A stretch of 64,000 nucleotides of DNA, taken from assembly GCF_947855115.1 (NCBI RefSeq), contig NZ_CANTZW010000018.1:1-64000 (forward strand), written 5' to 3'. Below are positions 24,683 through 32,598 of the stretch, in pieces; positions within the stretch are counted from its first letter, which is position 1, and each line of letters opens with the position of its first letter. The notes under the pieces are model-generated. The model was not told where the DNA came from. It made no database searches and was given only the letters and a program-made list of their open reading frames with translations. This DNA is from an uncultured Parabacteroides sp. (GTDB lineage Bacteria; Bacteroidota; Bacteroidia; Bacteroidales; Tannerellaceae). A program made the translations under genes and the position numbers.

Positions 24683-24847
24683 TTAGTCTTGCACCTCATT
24701 CCAGACCCGGTCCATCTCGCTTTCTAATTCGGCTCGTTTTGTTGCGGATGAGGCTAGTTGCCGCAAAGTCTCTAGGTCATTTCGTGTATAGAGTCCATTT
24801 ACGTATCGGGTTAATAAATCGCTTATATGTTTGTTTTCTTCTCCCAT
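24683..24847 (-). CDS. 54-residue protein resembling the N-terminal cytoplasmic domain of FecR anti-sigma factors
   Basis: ATG (24847) to TAA (24683) on the minus strand encodes 54 residues: MGEENKHISDLLTRYVNGLY at the start and MDRVWNEVQD at the end. FecR anti-sigma factors begin with a similar module, in which a helix with ISDLLTRYLSG-like spacing is followed by a helix ending in W-x-x-[VA]. No transmembrane helix or FecR domain follows in any frame; the next frames run out before topB. It is divergent from the ECF sigma gene at 24957, with their starts 109 bp apart. It could be a remnant of a FecR gene or a stand-alone sigma-binding peptide. The plus-strand frame at 24616-24885 is its shadow. 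Confidence 0.65.
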   Translation of the reverse strand: MGEENKHISDLLTRYVNGLYTRNDLETLRQLASSATKRAELESEMDRVWNEVQD

Positions 24848-24927
24848 TATTTCTTATATATATTAATAATACAAATAAGTCATGAATAACTGGGATGTCA
24901 TTAACTTTTATTAGTATGCGATTTTAT

Positions 24928-24935
24928 TATCTTCG
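24928..24935 (+). promoter_or_regulatory. -7-like box before the ECF sigma gene
   Basis: TATCTTCG, one change from TAnnTTTG, 21 bp before the ATG at 24957. The same TATCTTCG variant occurs before 353, 62112 and 62924. Confidence 0.4.
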
Positions 24936-24956
24936 CGAAACGATATGCGATACTAA

Positions 24957-25499
24957 ATGAAAGAGGAACAAATTATAAAGTCGTTGAAGGAAGGAGATAG
25001 GGAGGCTTTTTCGGTGTTGTATAAGCAATATTGGACAAAAGTTTATCATTTCTGCGGGCTTTATTTGAATGATCGGGAGGTTGCCGAGGACGTAGTGCAA
25101 GAGGTGTTTATCAAGGTCTGGGAGTCAAGGGAATTCATCCGGGAGGATGATAATTTTAAAGGCCTTCTGTTTATTATCACCCGAAATTTGATCTTTAACC
25201 AACATCGGAAGAACGTGAACGAGGATTTTTATAAAATGACGGTCTTGTCCGCTATGGAGACCTCCTACGACTTGGAGGAAGAAATCGCCGCCTATAATTT
25301 GGGAGAGTATATCGATCGCTTGATAGAAGAACTGCCGGAAAAACGACGGATTATCTTTAATTTAAGCCGGAAAGAACATAAAAGTTATAAAGAGATAGCC
25401 TTGCAACTCAATATTTCAGAGAAGACCGTGGAGAACCAGATTAGCGAAGCCTTGAAGTTCCTGAAAAAAAATATTATGTTGCTTATCTGGTTTATCTAA
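24957..25499 (+). CDS. ECF sigma factor of the SusCD-linked type
   Basis: 180 residues. Region 2 (about 15-85) has the usual YKQYWTKVYHFCGLYL and AEDVVQEVFIKVWESR; region 4 (about 120-172) has ELPEKRRIIFNLSRKEHKSYKEIALQLNIS. This is the Bacteroidales sigma-70 group controlled by FecR anti-sigma proteins and STN-type TonB receptors. Its partner FecR gene begins 1,056 bp downstream on the same strand, after an HU-like gene on the other strand and palindromic array B. These genes are normally adjacent. Confidence 0.93.
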   Translation: MKEEQIIKSLKEGDREAFSVLYKQYWTKVYHFCGLYLNDREVAEDVVQEVFIKVWESREFIREDDNFKGLLFIITRNLIFNQHRKNVNEDFYKMTVLSAMETSYDLEEEIAAYNLGEYIDRLIEELPEKRRIIFNLSRKEHKSYKEIALQLNISEKTVENQISEALKFLKKNIMLLIWFI

Positions 25500-25618
25500 T
25501 GTCTTCCTAGGTTATAATTGGGGGTTCGGAAGTGCTATCCCTCTATCGGTAGTACGGCAAAGATAGTCTTTCCTCACCAATAAATAATTATAGTTGTTTT
25601 TCGTCTTAAGTTCTAGTT

Positions 25619-26233
25619 TTACCCGTCTTCTTTTTCCGGTAATACATAGATACGGTGTGTTCGATATCCTACGCTGGCTACTACGTTATCCTTGATAAAT
25701 TGCTTGATATCCTCACCCGCACGATAGCGGGTACAATTGTTCAAACCGGCATAATCGGTGAGGTTTATATATGAGTTTTTTTCCAGGTAGGATAACATCT
25801 TAACCCTTCTTCCCTCGATTCCTGTCTTGGGAAGATTTTCCCGCTTAACCAAGATGGGAGCGTTCTTTTTCACCATCTCCTTCAGCCGGGGAGAGCAGCG
25901 GAAGTTAACACCGTGTATATTGGCACTTGATTTAGTGTTTCCTTTCTGGTCTACTACTTCTTTGCTTTTTACCGAAGGCGAGAAATGCCCCAACCCTTCT
26001 AGTTCCACGCTGTATCCATAAGATAATTCCCTGCCGATATAGGAGGTAAGTGCCTCTAATACACCTTTTATATCTGCGGAGGTGACAGATGAGCACTCGG
26101 AGATATACTCACATATATCGTTCATGCGTTTGGTATCTCTGGTGATGACTCGTGCGCAGGATATTGGTCCGTTTTGTTTATTGCCCGGTGTATTATAGAT
26201 ACTGACTTGGATGCCACTTCTCGGTTTTCCCAT
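25619..26233 (-). CDS. HU-like (HU-HIG type) DNA-binding protein with C-terminal extension
   Basis: 204 residues. About 1-128 match the Bacteroidales HU-HIG domain: an N-terminal strand, helices with TSADIKGVLEALTSYIGREL, and the beta arm beginning VELEGLGHFSPSVKSKE and continuing to GVNFRCSPRLKEMV. The C-terminal 70 residues (GIEGRRVKMLSYLEKNSYI ...) look like a small winged-helix-like addition. The protein probably bends or coats DNA. It lies opposite the locus genes, between ECF sigma and FecR, and its start faces palindromic array B 76 bp away. It looks like an insertion in the regulatory pair (inference). Confidence 0.82.
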   Translation of the reverse strand: MGKPRSGIQVSIYNTPGNKQNGPISCARVITRDTKRMNDICEYISECSSVTSADIKGVLEALTSYIGRELSYGYSVELEGLGHFSPSVKSKEVVDQKGNTKSSANIHGVNFRCSPRLKEMVKKNAPILVKRENLPKTGIEGRRVKMLSYLEKNSYINLTDYAGLNNCTRYRAGEDIKQFIKDNVVASVGYRTHRIYVLPEKEDG

Positions 26234-26308
26234 AATTTTCTAGTTGTTTAATGGATAATATTATAATGTCTCTGTGATTTAACGTTTATCTTTTGGGTGT
26301 TTCTCTTC

Positions 26309-26412
26309 AATGAAATCGGTTGCCGACACCCTCGGCAATATAACTGACGCTGTCGGCAGTATTGCTGACGAGGTCGGAAATCCTGCCGACCCCGTCAGCA
26401 ACTAATTTCATT
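26309..26412. repeat. Palindromic array B: four 15-bp boxes at 21-bp period, same family as array A
   Basis: Boxes start at 26322, 26343, 26364 and 26385, each 21 bp apart, of the form GCCGACnnnGTCGGC with few changes. The ends AATGAAATCGGTTGC (26309-26323) and GCAACTAATTTCATT (26398-26412) are inverted repeats matching at 13 of 15 positions. The first 18 bp of the family are identical to array A. Both strands are open: a 31-codon frame 26310-26405 (plus) and a 34-codon frame 26307-26411 (minus), each a heptad repeat. The rest of the 26234-26555 gap is the fecR leader, with no clear promoter. Confidence 0.85.
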
Positions 26413-26555
26413 AGATACAAAGGACGGGAATATAAAGGTGGAAAGCAAGAAAGAACCATTGTATTTCTTGCATACTTAAGTGAAATTTTTTTTATCATCC
26501 AATAGGGGGAAGGAAAATATGGCGTGTATTTATAAATAGAATAAGAATAATAAAC

Positions 26556-27524
26556 ATGAGCGAAGATACGAGAACGATGTTGAAGAAATTGATGCGGGAT
26601 TCTCTGGATGAGAAAGATCGGCAACGTTTACTATGCGACCCTAGGGTGGAAGAGCGTATGCGTTCACAATGGGATGAGGTTGCGGAAGATATGAATCCCA
26701 TGGTAGGAGATCGTATCTGGGGACGAATTATAGCTCGGACGATAGCGCAAAACAACGTTCGTAAGCTATATGTCTATAAGATTATGGCGATCGCCGCTTC
26801 CGTCTTGCTTCTTTTGGGTGTGGGAAGTTGGGTATATTGGGCCAATACAAAGGAAGATCAATACATATATGTAATGGCCTCCGGTGTCCGTTGTATAGAG
26901 TCGGTTTCCTTATCGGATGGTACGATGGTGAGAATGGGCCCCAATAGCCAATTAACTTATCCGAAGAGTTTTAATGGTGAGACACGTGATGTGGATTTAA
27001 AAGGACAAGCTTTCTTTGACGTGGCGAAAGACCGAGATAAGCCGTTTACGGTACATACCAAAAACATGGATGTAACGGCCTTAGGTACGGCGTTCGAGGT
27101 TTTTAATCATGAATCTGAGAATAAATTGGAGACGATCTTGTTGAACGGTAAAGTGAAGATCGGTTTGGGAGATCCTAATATAAAGAACAGACGTGAGGTG
27201 ATATTGAATCCAAACGAGATGTTGGTTTACGACAAACAGGCGAATACCGTGAAGGTAAAGAAGGTCAACGCCGAGATTTACTCAGGTTGGCGTAACGGTG
27301 TACTTAGTTTTGAGAACGAACGCTTGAGCATGATCCTTACTCGCCTGGAGCCTTGGTACGGACGGAAGATAAAATGCCCGAAAGAGATAGCGGAAAAATA
27401 CCGGTTTACATTTAAGGTACGGGATGAGTCCCTGGAACGAATCCTGTTTATGTTAAGCAATACGTCACCCATTAAATACAGAGAGAAAGACAGTGAATAT
27501 GAACTATATATAAAAGGGAGATAA
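26556..27524 (+). CDS. FecR-type anti-sigma factor
   Basis: 322 residues. A cytoplasmic N-terminal part (1-72), which should hold the sigma factor, is followed by a transmembrane helix (about 74-96, IMAIAASVLLLLGVGSWVY). The FecR domain lies at about 105-205 (SLSDGTMVRMGPNSQLTYP, DVDLKGQAFFDVAKD) and a C-terminal DUF4974-like domain at about 245-322 contacts the receptor's STN domain. It should keep the ECF sigma at the inner membrane until SusC carries ligand. It sits 176 bp upstream of susC. Confidence 0.93.
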   Translation: MSEDTRTMLKKLMRDSLDEKDRQRLLCDPRVEERMRSQWDEVAEDMNPMVGDRIWGRIIARTIAQNNVRKLYVYKIMAIAASVLLLLGVGSWVYWANTKEDQYIYVMASGVRCIESVSLSDGTMVRMGPNSQLTYPKSFNGETRDVDLKGQAFFDVAKDRDKPFTVHTKNMDVTALGTAFEVFNHESENKLETILLNGKVKIGLGDPNIKNRREVILNPNEMLVYDKQANTVKVKKVNAEIYSGWRNGVLSFENERLSMILTRLEPWYGRKIKCPKEIAEKYRFTFKVRDESLERILFMLSNTSPIKYREKDSEYELYIKGR

Positions 27525-27589
27525 ATGAGTGTTTAACCTTAAATTTAAAAAAATATGTTTGTTAACAGTTCTTGAATCTAATAAAGAAA

Positions 27590-27618
27590 CAGGAGGAAAA
27601 ACAAGGTTTCTCCTCCTG
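27590..27618 (+). other. Leader hairpin upstream of susC
   Basis: CAGGAGGA (27590-27597) pairs perfectly with TCCTCCTG (27611-27618) with a 13-nt loop. No T tract follows, so it is not a terminator. It sits 82 bp before the SusC ATG and could be an RNA-stability or processing element, or mask a purine-rich site. Confidence 0.5.
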
Positions 27619-27700
27619 ATCGGATGTTCTTGACGGCAGGCGTTAGGAGTTGAGAGGCCGACACACCTGCTAATTTATTCATCAAAAACATTACAAAGTT

Positions 27701-30700
27701 ATGAAAAAAATCAGAAAAGTAAACCGGGTCATGAAGATAAGTACATTGTTATCCTTGGCTTTCGCATGTACTGTATCCGCATCTTCCTATGCGCAAAATA
27801 AGCTTTCCATGAATAAACAGGATTGCAGTATATCGGAAGTGCTGAAAGAAATAGAGAATAATAGTGAGTACACGTTCTTCCTGAATGATAATCAAGTAAA
27901 TGTAAATAGGAAAACGAGTGTAAAAGTAGATAATGCTTCGTTAGAGGAAGTCTTAGAGCAAGCCCTGAAAAATACGGGATATCATTATGAGATCGTAGAT
28001 CGGCAGATTATAATTAAGTCAAAAAATGTTCCAAATACCTCGCATCCGGGCGCTTTATTCCAATCTTCGCCGCGAAAGATTACCGGGCAAGTTAAAGATG
28101 CGCTTGGAGAACCTATTATCGGAGCGAATGTTGTTGTCAAAGGAACTACAAATGGGACGATTACGGATATCGATGGAAACTTCAGCTTAGAAGTGCCAGA
28201 CAATGCGATCTTGATAGTTTCTTATATTGGTTTTACAGACCGTATGGTTGAGGTTGGTAACTCTTCGAATGTAATGGTTAGTTTGTCCGAAGATACCCAG
28301 AAACTGGATGAGGTCGTAGTGGTGGGTTACGGAACGCAAAAAAAGGTGAATTTGACGGGAGCTATTTCCTCTTTGGATGCCGAGACGTTAGAGAATCGCC
28401 CGATCACCAATTCTACTCAGGCATTACAAGGTACCCTTGGTGTTTATGTGAATCAGGCTGGTGCTCAGCCGGGAGCGGATGGGGCTACGATTCGTATCCG
28501 TGGTCAGGGAACGTTGAATGATAATGATCCACTGATCTTGGTGGATGGAATTGAGTTCCCGTTGGAAGCGGTTAATCCGAATGATATTGAAAGTATTTCT
28601 GTATTGAAAGATGCGGCTTCCGCAGCTATTTATGGTTCCCGTGCGGCAAATGGTGTTATTTTGGTGAAGACAAAATCAGGAAAAAAAGGAAAATTCACGG
28701 TTGACTATAATAACTATTTCGGTGTCCAGCAAGCCACTTATCTGCCTAATTTCGTTTATGACCCGATCGTATTCATGGAGGCGAGGAACCAGGCGCAACG
28801 GAATGAAGGAAAATTGACGGTGGATTATTCAGATGAATTGATTGAGGAATATAAACAAGGAATGCTGACGGACCCGATTACATATCCTTGTAATAACTGG
28901 TTAGATATCATGTATAACAATGCTTTCATCATGGAGCACAATATGCGTTTCTCCGGAGGTGATGATAAGTATACGTATTCGGTGTCTTTGGGTTATGGAG
29001 ACCAGAATGGAGTGTTACGTGGTACCGATGCGAATAAATACACCTTAGCGGTGAATACTTCGGCTCAACTGAATAGCCGTTTAAAGATCGGAGCAAATAT
29101 TAATGCGCATTATCAAGTCCATAACGCTCCGGTTACAGGTGTCTCTAATTTAGTAGAGATGACTTATAAAGCACAAGCTTTCCATCCGACTTATACGGCA
29201 GATGGCCGTTATGCGGATACGTTCGTTCGTACTCCCGGACACAATATCTATCGTCATCCGTTGGCTTTGGCAGATGAGGGAGAAAACCAGCATAAATCCT
29301 TACGAATGCTGGCGAATCTTTCAGCGGAATATAAGTTACCGTTTGATATCGTATATAACCTGAATGTCGGTTTAAACAAGTATGATTATTTACAATCTCG
29401 GTTTGCTCCGGAAGTGTATGAATATCAATTAAAGACAGATGCGGAGACAAAAATTGTCTTTGATGGTCAGAATACGAGAAATGCCTATAAAAAGGATAAA
29501 AATAATTTAGCGGTTACGGTATTCAACACGTTATCGTGGGGAAAGAAGTTTAATGACACTCACGATGTGAAAGTATTGGCTGGTTATAGTTTCGAGAGTG
29601 ATGATCAGACAGAGTTTTCCGGTAAAGTAGAGGGTTTCCTCGGAAATGAGTTACATGAGTTGGATGCGGGATCCGCGAACGCTGTTGTGGAAGGTACTTC
29701 TACCAGATCGGTCTTGATGTCATACTTTGGTCGTGTGAATTACGGGTTTAAAGACCGTTATTTGTTTGAGGGTAATTTCCGCTATGATGGTTCCTCTCGT
29801 TTCGCCAAAGGAAATAGATGGGGAATATTCCCTTCTTTCTCTGCCGGTTGGCGTTTGAGCGAGGAAGAGTTTATGAAAGATATCCCTTGGATTTACAACC
29901 TGAAGTTACGTGCCTCATGGGGACAATTGGGAAATGAGCGTATCGACTTGTTCCGTTATGTTGATTTAATGGATTTATCGACAACCTATCCTCTAAATGG
30001 AACGATCCAATCAGGAGCTGCTGTTACCGCTTATAATGATCCGAATATAACTTGGGAAACAACTACGATGACAAATATTGGTATAGACGCTTCTTTATTT
30101 AATGGTAATATTGATTTTTCATTGGAGTATTTTGACAAGCGGACTTCTGATATTTTGAGAACCGTTACTTTGCCGGATCAAGTAGGTAGTTTGGAGGGGC
30201 CTATCCGTAATATTGGTGAGGTCAGCAATAAAGGATTGGAGTTAAACCTTGCTTACAGGAATCATATAGGAGATTTCCGTTATGAGATAAATGGTAATAT
30301 GACATTGATTAATAATAAGATCACGAATCTAAATGGAGATACGACTATCGATGGTATGTTTATCTTGAAAGAGGGAGAAGAGATAGACTCTTATTATATG
30401 CTTCATTGTATCGGTATTTTCCAATCAGAGGAAGAGATCGCTAACAGCCCGTATCAGACAGCGGCGACTAAACCCGGTTATCTGAAATTTGAGGATGTGA
30501 ACGGAGATGGAAAGATCACGGAAGATGACCGTAAGATATGTGGTAGCGTAATCCCGAAGGTAACTTATGGTTTCAATATCAATTTGGGGTATAAAGGATT
30601 CGATCTTTCTGCGTTTTTCCAAGGAGTTACAGACGTTTATACATACGGAGACCGTATCGGGGCTACACCTTTGTGGTTTGGCTGCGGTTTGCCGGAACAG

Positions 30701-31042
30701 TGGTTGACGGATGCTTGGACTCCTGAGCGGGGTACTAGTGCCACATTGCCTATTTTGACTACATACGAAGGATGCTTGAATGAGAATTTCCGTACAAATG
30801 ATTTCTGGTTGAGAAATGCCTCTTATTTACGCCTGAAAAACTTACAACTTTCTTATAACGTGCCGACATCTTTCTTGAAGAATGGGATAGTTAAGCGGTT
30901 AAAGGTTTTTGTTAATGCGCAGAATTTATTCACCTTCTCTCCGATGAAAGATTTTGATCCGGAGAAAGATTTGAAGGGTAGTAATTGGTATACTTACCCA
31001 TCGGTTCGGACGTATACAGCAGGTGTTAATGTTACATTTTAA
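27701..31042 (+). CDS. SusC/RagA-type TonB-dependent receptor with STN domain
   Basis: 1,113 residues. Order: signal peptide (about 1-31), STN signalling domain (about 40-108, CSISEVLKEIENNSEYTF), and carboxypeptidase-like repeat domain (about 126-200, ITGQVKDALGEPIIGANVVV). Next come a TonB-box region (LDEVVVVGYGTQ, about 203-214), the plug (about 215-325, LILVDGIE) and a 22-strand barrel to the end (RTYTAGVNVTF). With SusD it imports oligosaccharides across the outer membrane. The STN domain shows it also signals to FecR. The downstream sulfatases suggest a sulfated glycan such as mucin O-glycans or glycosaminoglycans (inference). Confidence 0.96.
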   Translation: MKKIRKVNRVMKISTLLSLAFACTVSASSYAQNKLSMNKQDCSISEVLKEIENNSEYTFFLNDNQVNVNRKTSVKVDNASLEEVLEQALKNTGYHYEIVDRQIIIKSKNVPNTSHPGALFQSSPRKITGQVKDALGEPIIGANVVVKGTTNGTITDIDGNFSLEVPDNAILIVSYIGFTDRMVEVGNSSNVMVSLSEDTQKLDEVVVVGYGTQKKVNLTGAISSLDAETLENRPITNSTQALQGTLGVYVNQAGAQPGADGATIRIRGQGTLNDNDPLILVDGIEFPLEAVNPNDIESISVLKDAASAAIYGSRAANGVILVKTKSGKKGKFTVDYNNYFGVQQATYLPNFVYDPIVFMEARNQAQRNEGKLTVDYSDELIEEYKQGMLTDPITYPCNNWLDIMYNNAFIMEHNMRFSGGDDKYTYSVSLGYGDQNGVLRGTDANKYTLAVNTSAQLNSRLKIGANINAHYQVHNAPVTGVSNLVEMTYKAQAFHPTYTADGRYADTFVRTPGHNIYRHPLALADEGENQHKSLRMLANLSAEYKLPFDIVYNLNVGLNKYDYLQSRFAPEVYEYQLKTDAETKIVFDGQNTRNAYKKDKNNLAVTVFNTLSWGKKFNDTHDVKVLAGYSFESDDQTEFSGKVEGFLGNELHELDAGSANAVVEGTSTRSVLMSYFGRVNYGFKDRYLFEGNFRYDGSSRFAKGNRWGIFPSFSAGWRLSEEEFMKDIPWIYNLKLRASWGQLGNERIDLFRYVDLMDLSTTYPLNGTIQSGAAVTAYNDPNITWETTTMTNIGIDASLFNGNIDFSLEYFDKRTSDILRTVTLPDQVGSLEGPIRNIGEVSNKGLELNLAYRNHIGDFRYEINGNMTLINNKITNLNGDTTIDGMFILKEGEEIDSYYMLHCIGIFQSEEEIANSPYQTAATKPGYLKFEDVNGDGKITEDDRKICGSVIPKVTYGFNINLGYKGFDLSAFFQGVTDVYTYGDRIGATPLWFGCGLPEQWLTDAWTPERGTSATLPILTTYEGCLNENFRTNDFWLRNASYLRLKNLQLSYNVPTSFLKNGIVKRLKVFVNAQNLFTFSPMKDFDPEKDLKGSNWYTYPSVRTYTAGVNVTF

Positions 31043-31059
31043 ATAAAGGAAAAGACTAT

Positions 31060-32571
31060 ATGGGACGTAAATTGTATAAGAAATATATGATATGTATCGC
31101 TGTTGCATGTATGGGATTGAGCGCATGCGATAGTTGGCTGGACGTAGATCCTTCGGATAAATATTCTACAGATACGTTTTGGAAGACGGAAGAACATGCG
31201 AACGCAGGTATTATGGGATGTTATAATGCGTTGATGCCTTGGCGTTCATTGCATACGATGGAGTTTGACATGTTGACAGCCAATGCGATGCCTTATAATG
31301 AGGCCAACGGTACACAAGCGATAGGTAAGGGTGAGCATTTATCCACGACAGACTTGATCGCTTCGTTATGGAAGAACTGTTATACTGGGATCGGGCGTAC
31401 GAATACGTTTATCGAAAACATATCTACGGTGGACATGGATGAAAAAGGCAAAAATGAGATGATAGGAGAGGCTAAATTCTTACGTGCTTTTTTCTATTTG
31501 AATATGGTCGATAAGTTTGGTGGTGTTCCTTTGATTACGGATGCCCCGAATGCGGATGAACAGGCATCCTTGCCTCGTAACACGAAAGAAGAATGTGTGA
31601 CACAAATTATCAAGGATTTGGATGACGCGATAGCGGTGTTACCAGAGACTTATGCCGATACCGACCTTGGACGTGCTACGAAAGGAGCTGCCTTAGCCTT
31701 GAAAGCCCGTGTTTTACTTTATAACTCTCGCTGGGCAGAGGCTGCTCAAGCGGCTAAACAGGTAATGGAATCGGGTACTTATCAATTATTTGAAGATTAT
31801 CGTCATTTCTTTAGCGAGGCTAATAAACATAATTGCGAGGTGATTTTTAACGTGGAAACGAAATCGCCCGAATATACTACGGAGTACGATCAACAGATCT
31901 GGCGTTTGAATCGTCCGGCTCCCTTGAAGGAATTGGTTGATATGTATCTCTGTACTGATGGGAAGACGATAGAGGAATCTCCTCTTTATGATCCGGCTCA
32001 CCCATATGAGAACAGAGATCCTCGTTTGCTGAAATCGATTGTTTGTATAGGTTATCCTTATCTGGGGAAGACTATTACATCAGAAGATGTGGCAACCACA
32101 GGGTTTGGTGTAAAGAAATATACCTCTTATGAGGATGATGTTGAGGTTCCCTTGGTAGAGCGTTCTGCTTTCAACTTTATCTTGATTCGTTATGCGGAAG
32201 TTTTGTTGACGTATGCCGAGGCGCAGAATGAGGCGAGTGGTCCAGATCAGTCGGTTTATGACGCTATCAACCAATTACGTAAACGTCCGGACATCAATAT
32301 GCCTGAAGTTCCCAAAGGTTTGACGAAAGATCAGATGCGTGAGGTGATCCGCCGTGAACGTCGTATCGAGTTGACCTTTGAAGGACTCTACTATTCGGAT
32401 ATCTTGCGCTGGAAAACCGCCGAGAAAGAGAATAATGGTTATATGCATAATTATGAGGGAGTGGAAGTTGTGAAACGCTCTTTCAATCCTGAGCGAGATT
32501 ATTTATGGCCAATTCCTTATAACCAGACTGTCTTGAACCCGAATTTGGAGCAAAATCCGAACTGGGATTAA
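31060..32571 (+). CDS. SusD/RagB-type glycan-binding lipoprotein
   Basis: 503 residues with a lipoprotein signal: lipobox LSAC, Cys23. The N-terminal SusD-like part (TFWKTEEHANAGIMGCYNAL) and the TPR/RagB part (FLRAFFYLNMVDKFGGVPLI, LLTYAEAQNEA, REVIRRERRIELTFEG) are intact. It forms the lid on SusC and catches glycans at the cell surface. It starts 17 bp after susC, so the two are co-transcribed, and it is 27 bp before the first sulfatase. Confidence 0.95.
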   Translation: MGRKLYKKYMICIAVACMGLSACDSWLDVDPSDKYSTDTFWKTEEHANAGIMGCYNALMPWRSLHTMEFDMLTANAMPYNEANGTQAIGKGEHLSTTDLIASLWKNCYTGIGRTNTFIENISTVDMDEKGKNEMIGEAKFLRAFFYLNMVDKFGGVPLITDAPNADEQASLPRNTKEECVTQIIKDLDDAIAVLPETYADTDLGRATKGAALALKARVLLYNSRWAEAAQAAKQVMESGTYQLFEDYRHFFSEANKHNCEVIFNVETKSPEYTTEYDQQIWRLNRPAPLKELVDMYLCTDGKTIEESPLYDPAHPYENRDPRLLKSIVCIGYPYLGKTITSEDVATTGFGVKKYTSYEDDVEVPLVERSAFNFILIRYAEVLLTYAEAQNEASGPDQSVYDAINQLRKRPDINMPEVPKGLTKDQMREVIRRERRIELTFEGLYYSDILRWKTAEKENNGYMHNYEGVEVVKRSFNPERDYLWPIPYNQTVLNPNLEQNPNWD

Positions 32572-32598
32572 ACAGGACACTGTATTTGAAAATAAATC

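Noticed and set aside
24616..24885. 89-residue plus-strand open frame
   Set aside because: Shadow of the 54-residue FecR-like gene on the minus strand, with no homology-like pattern of its own.
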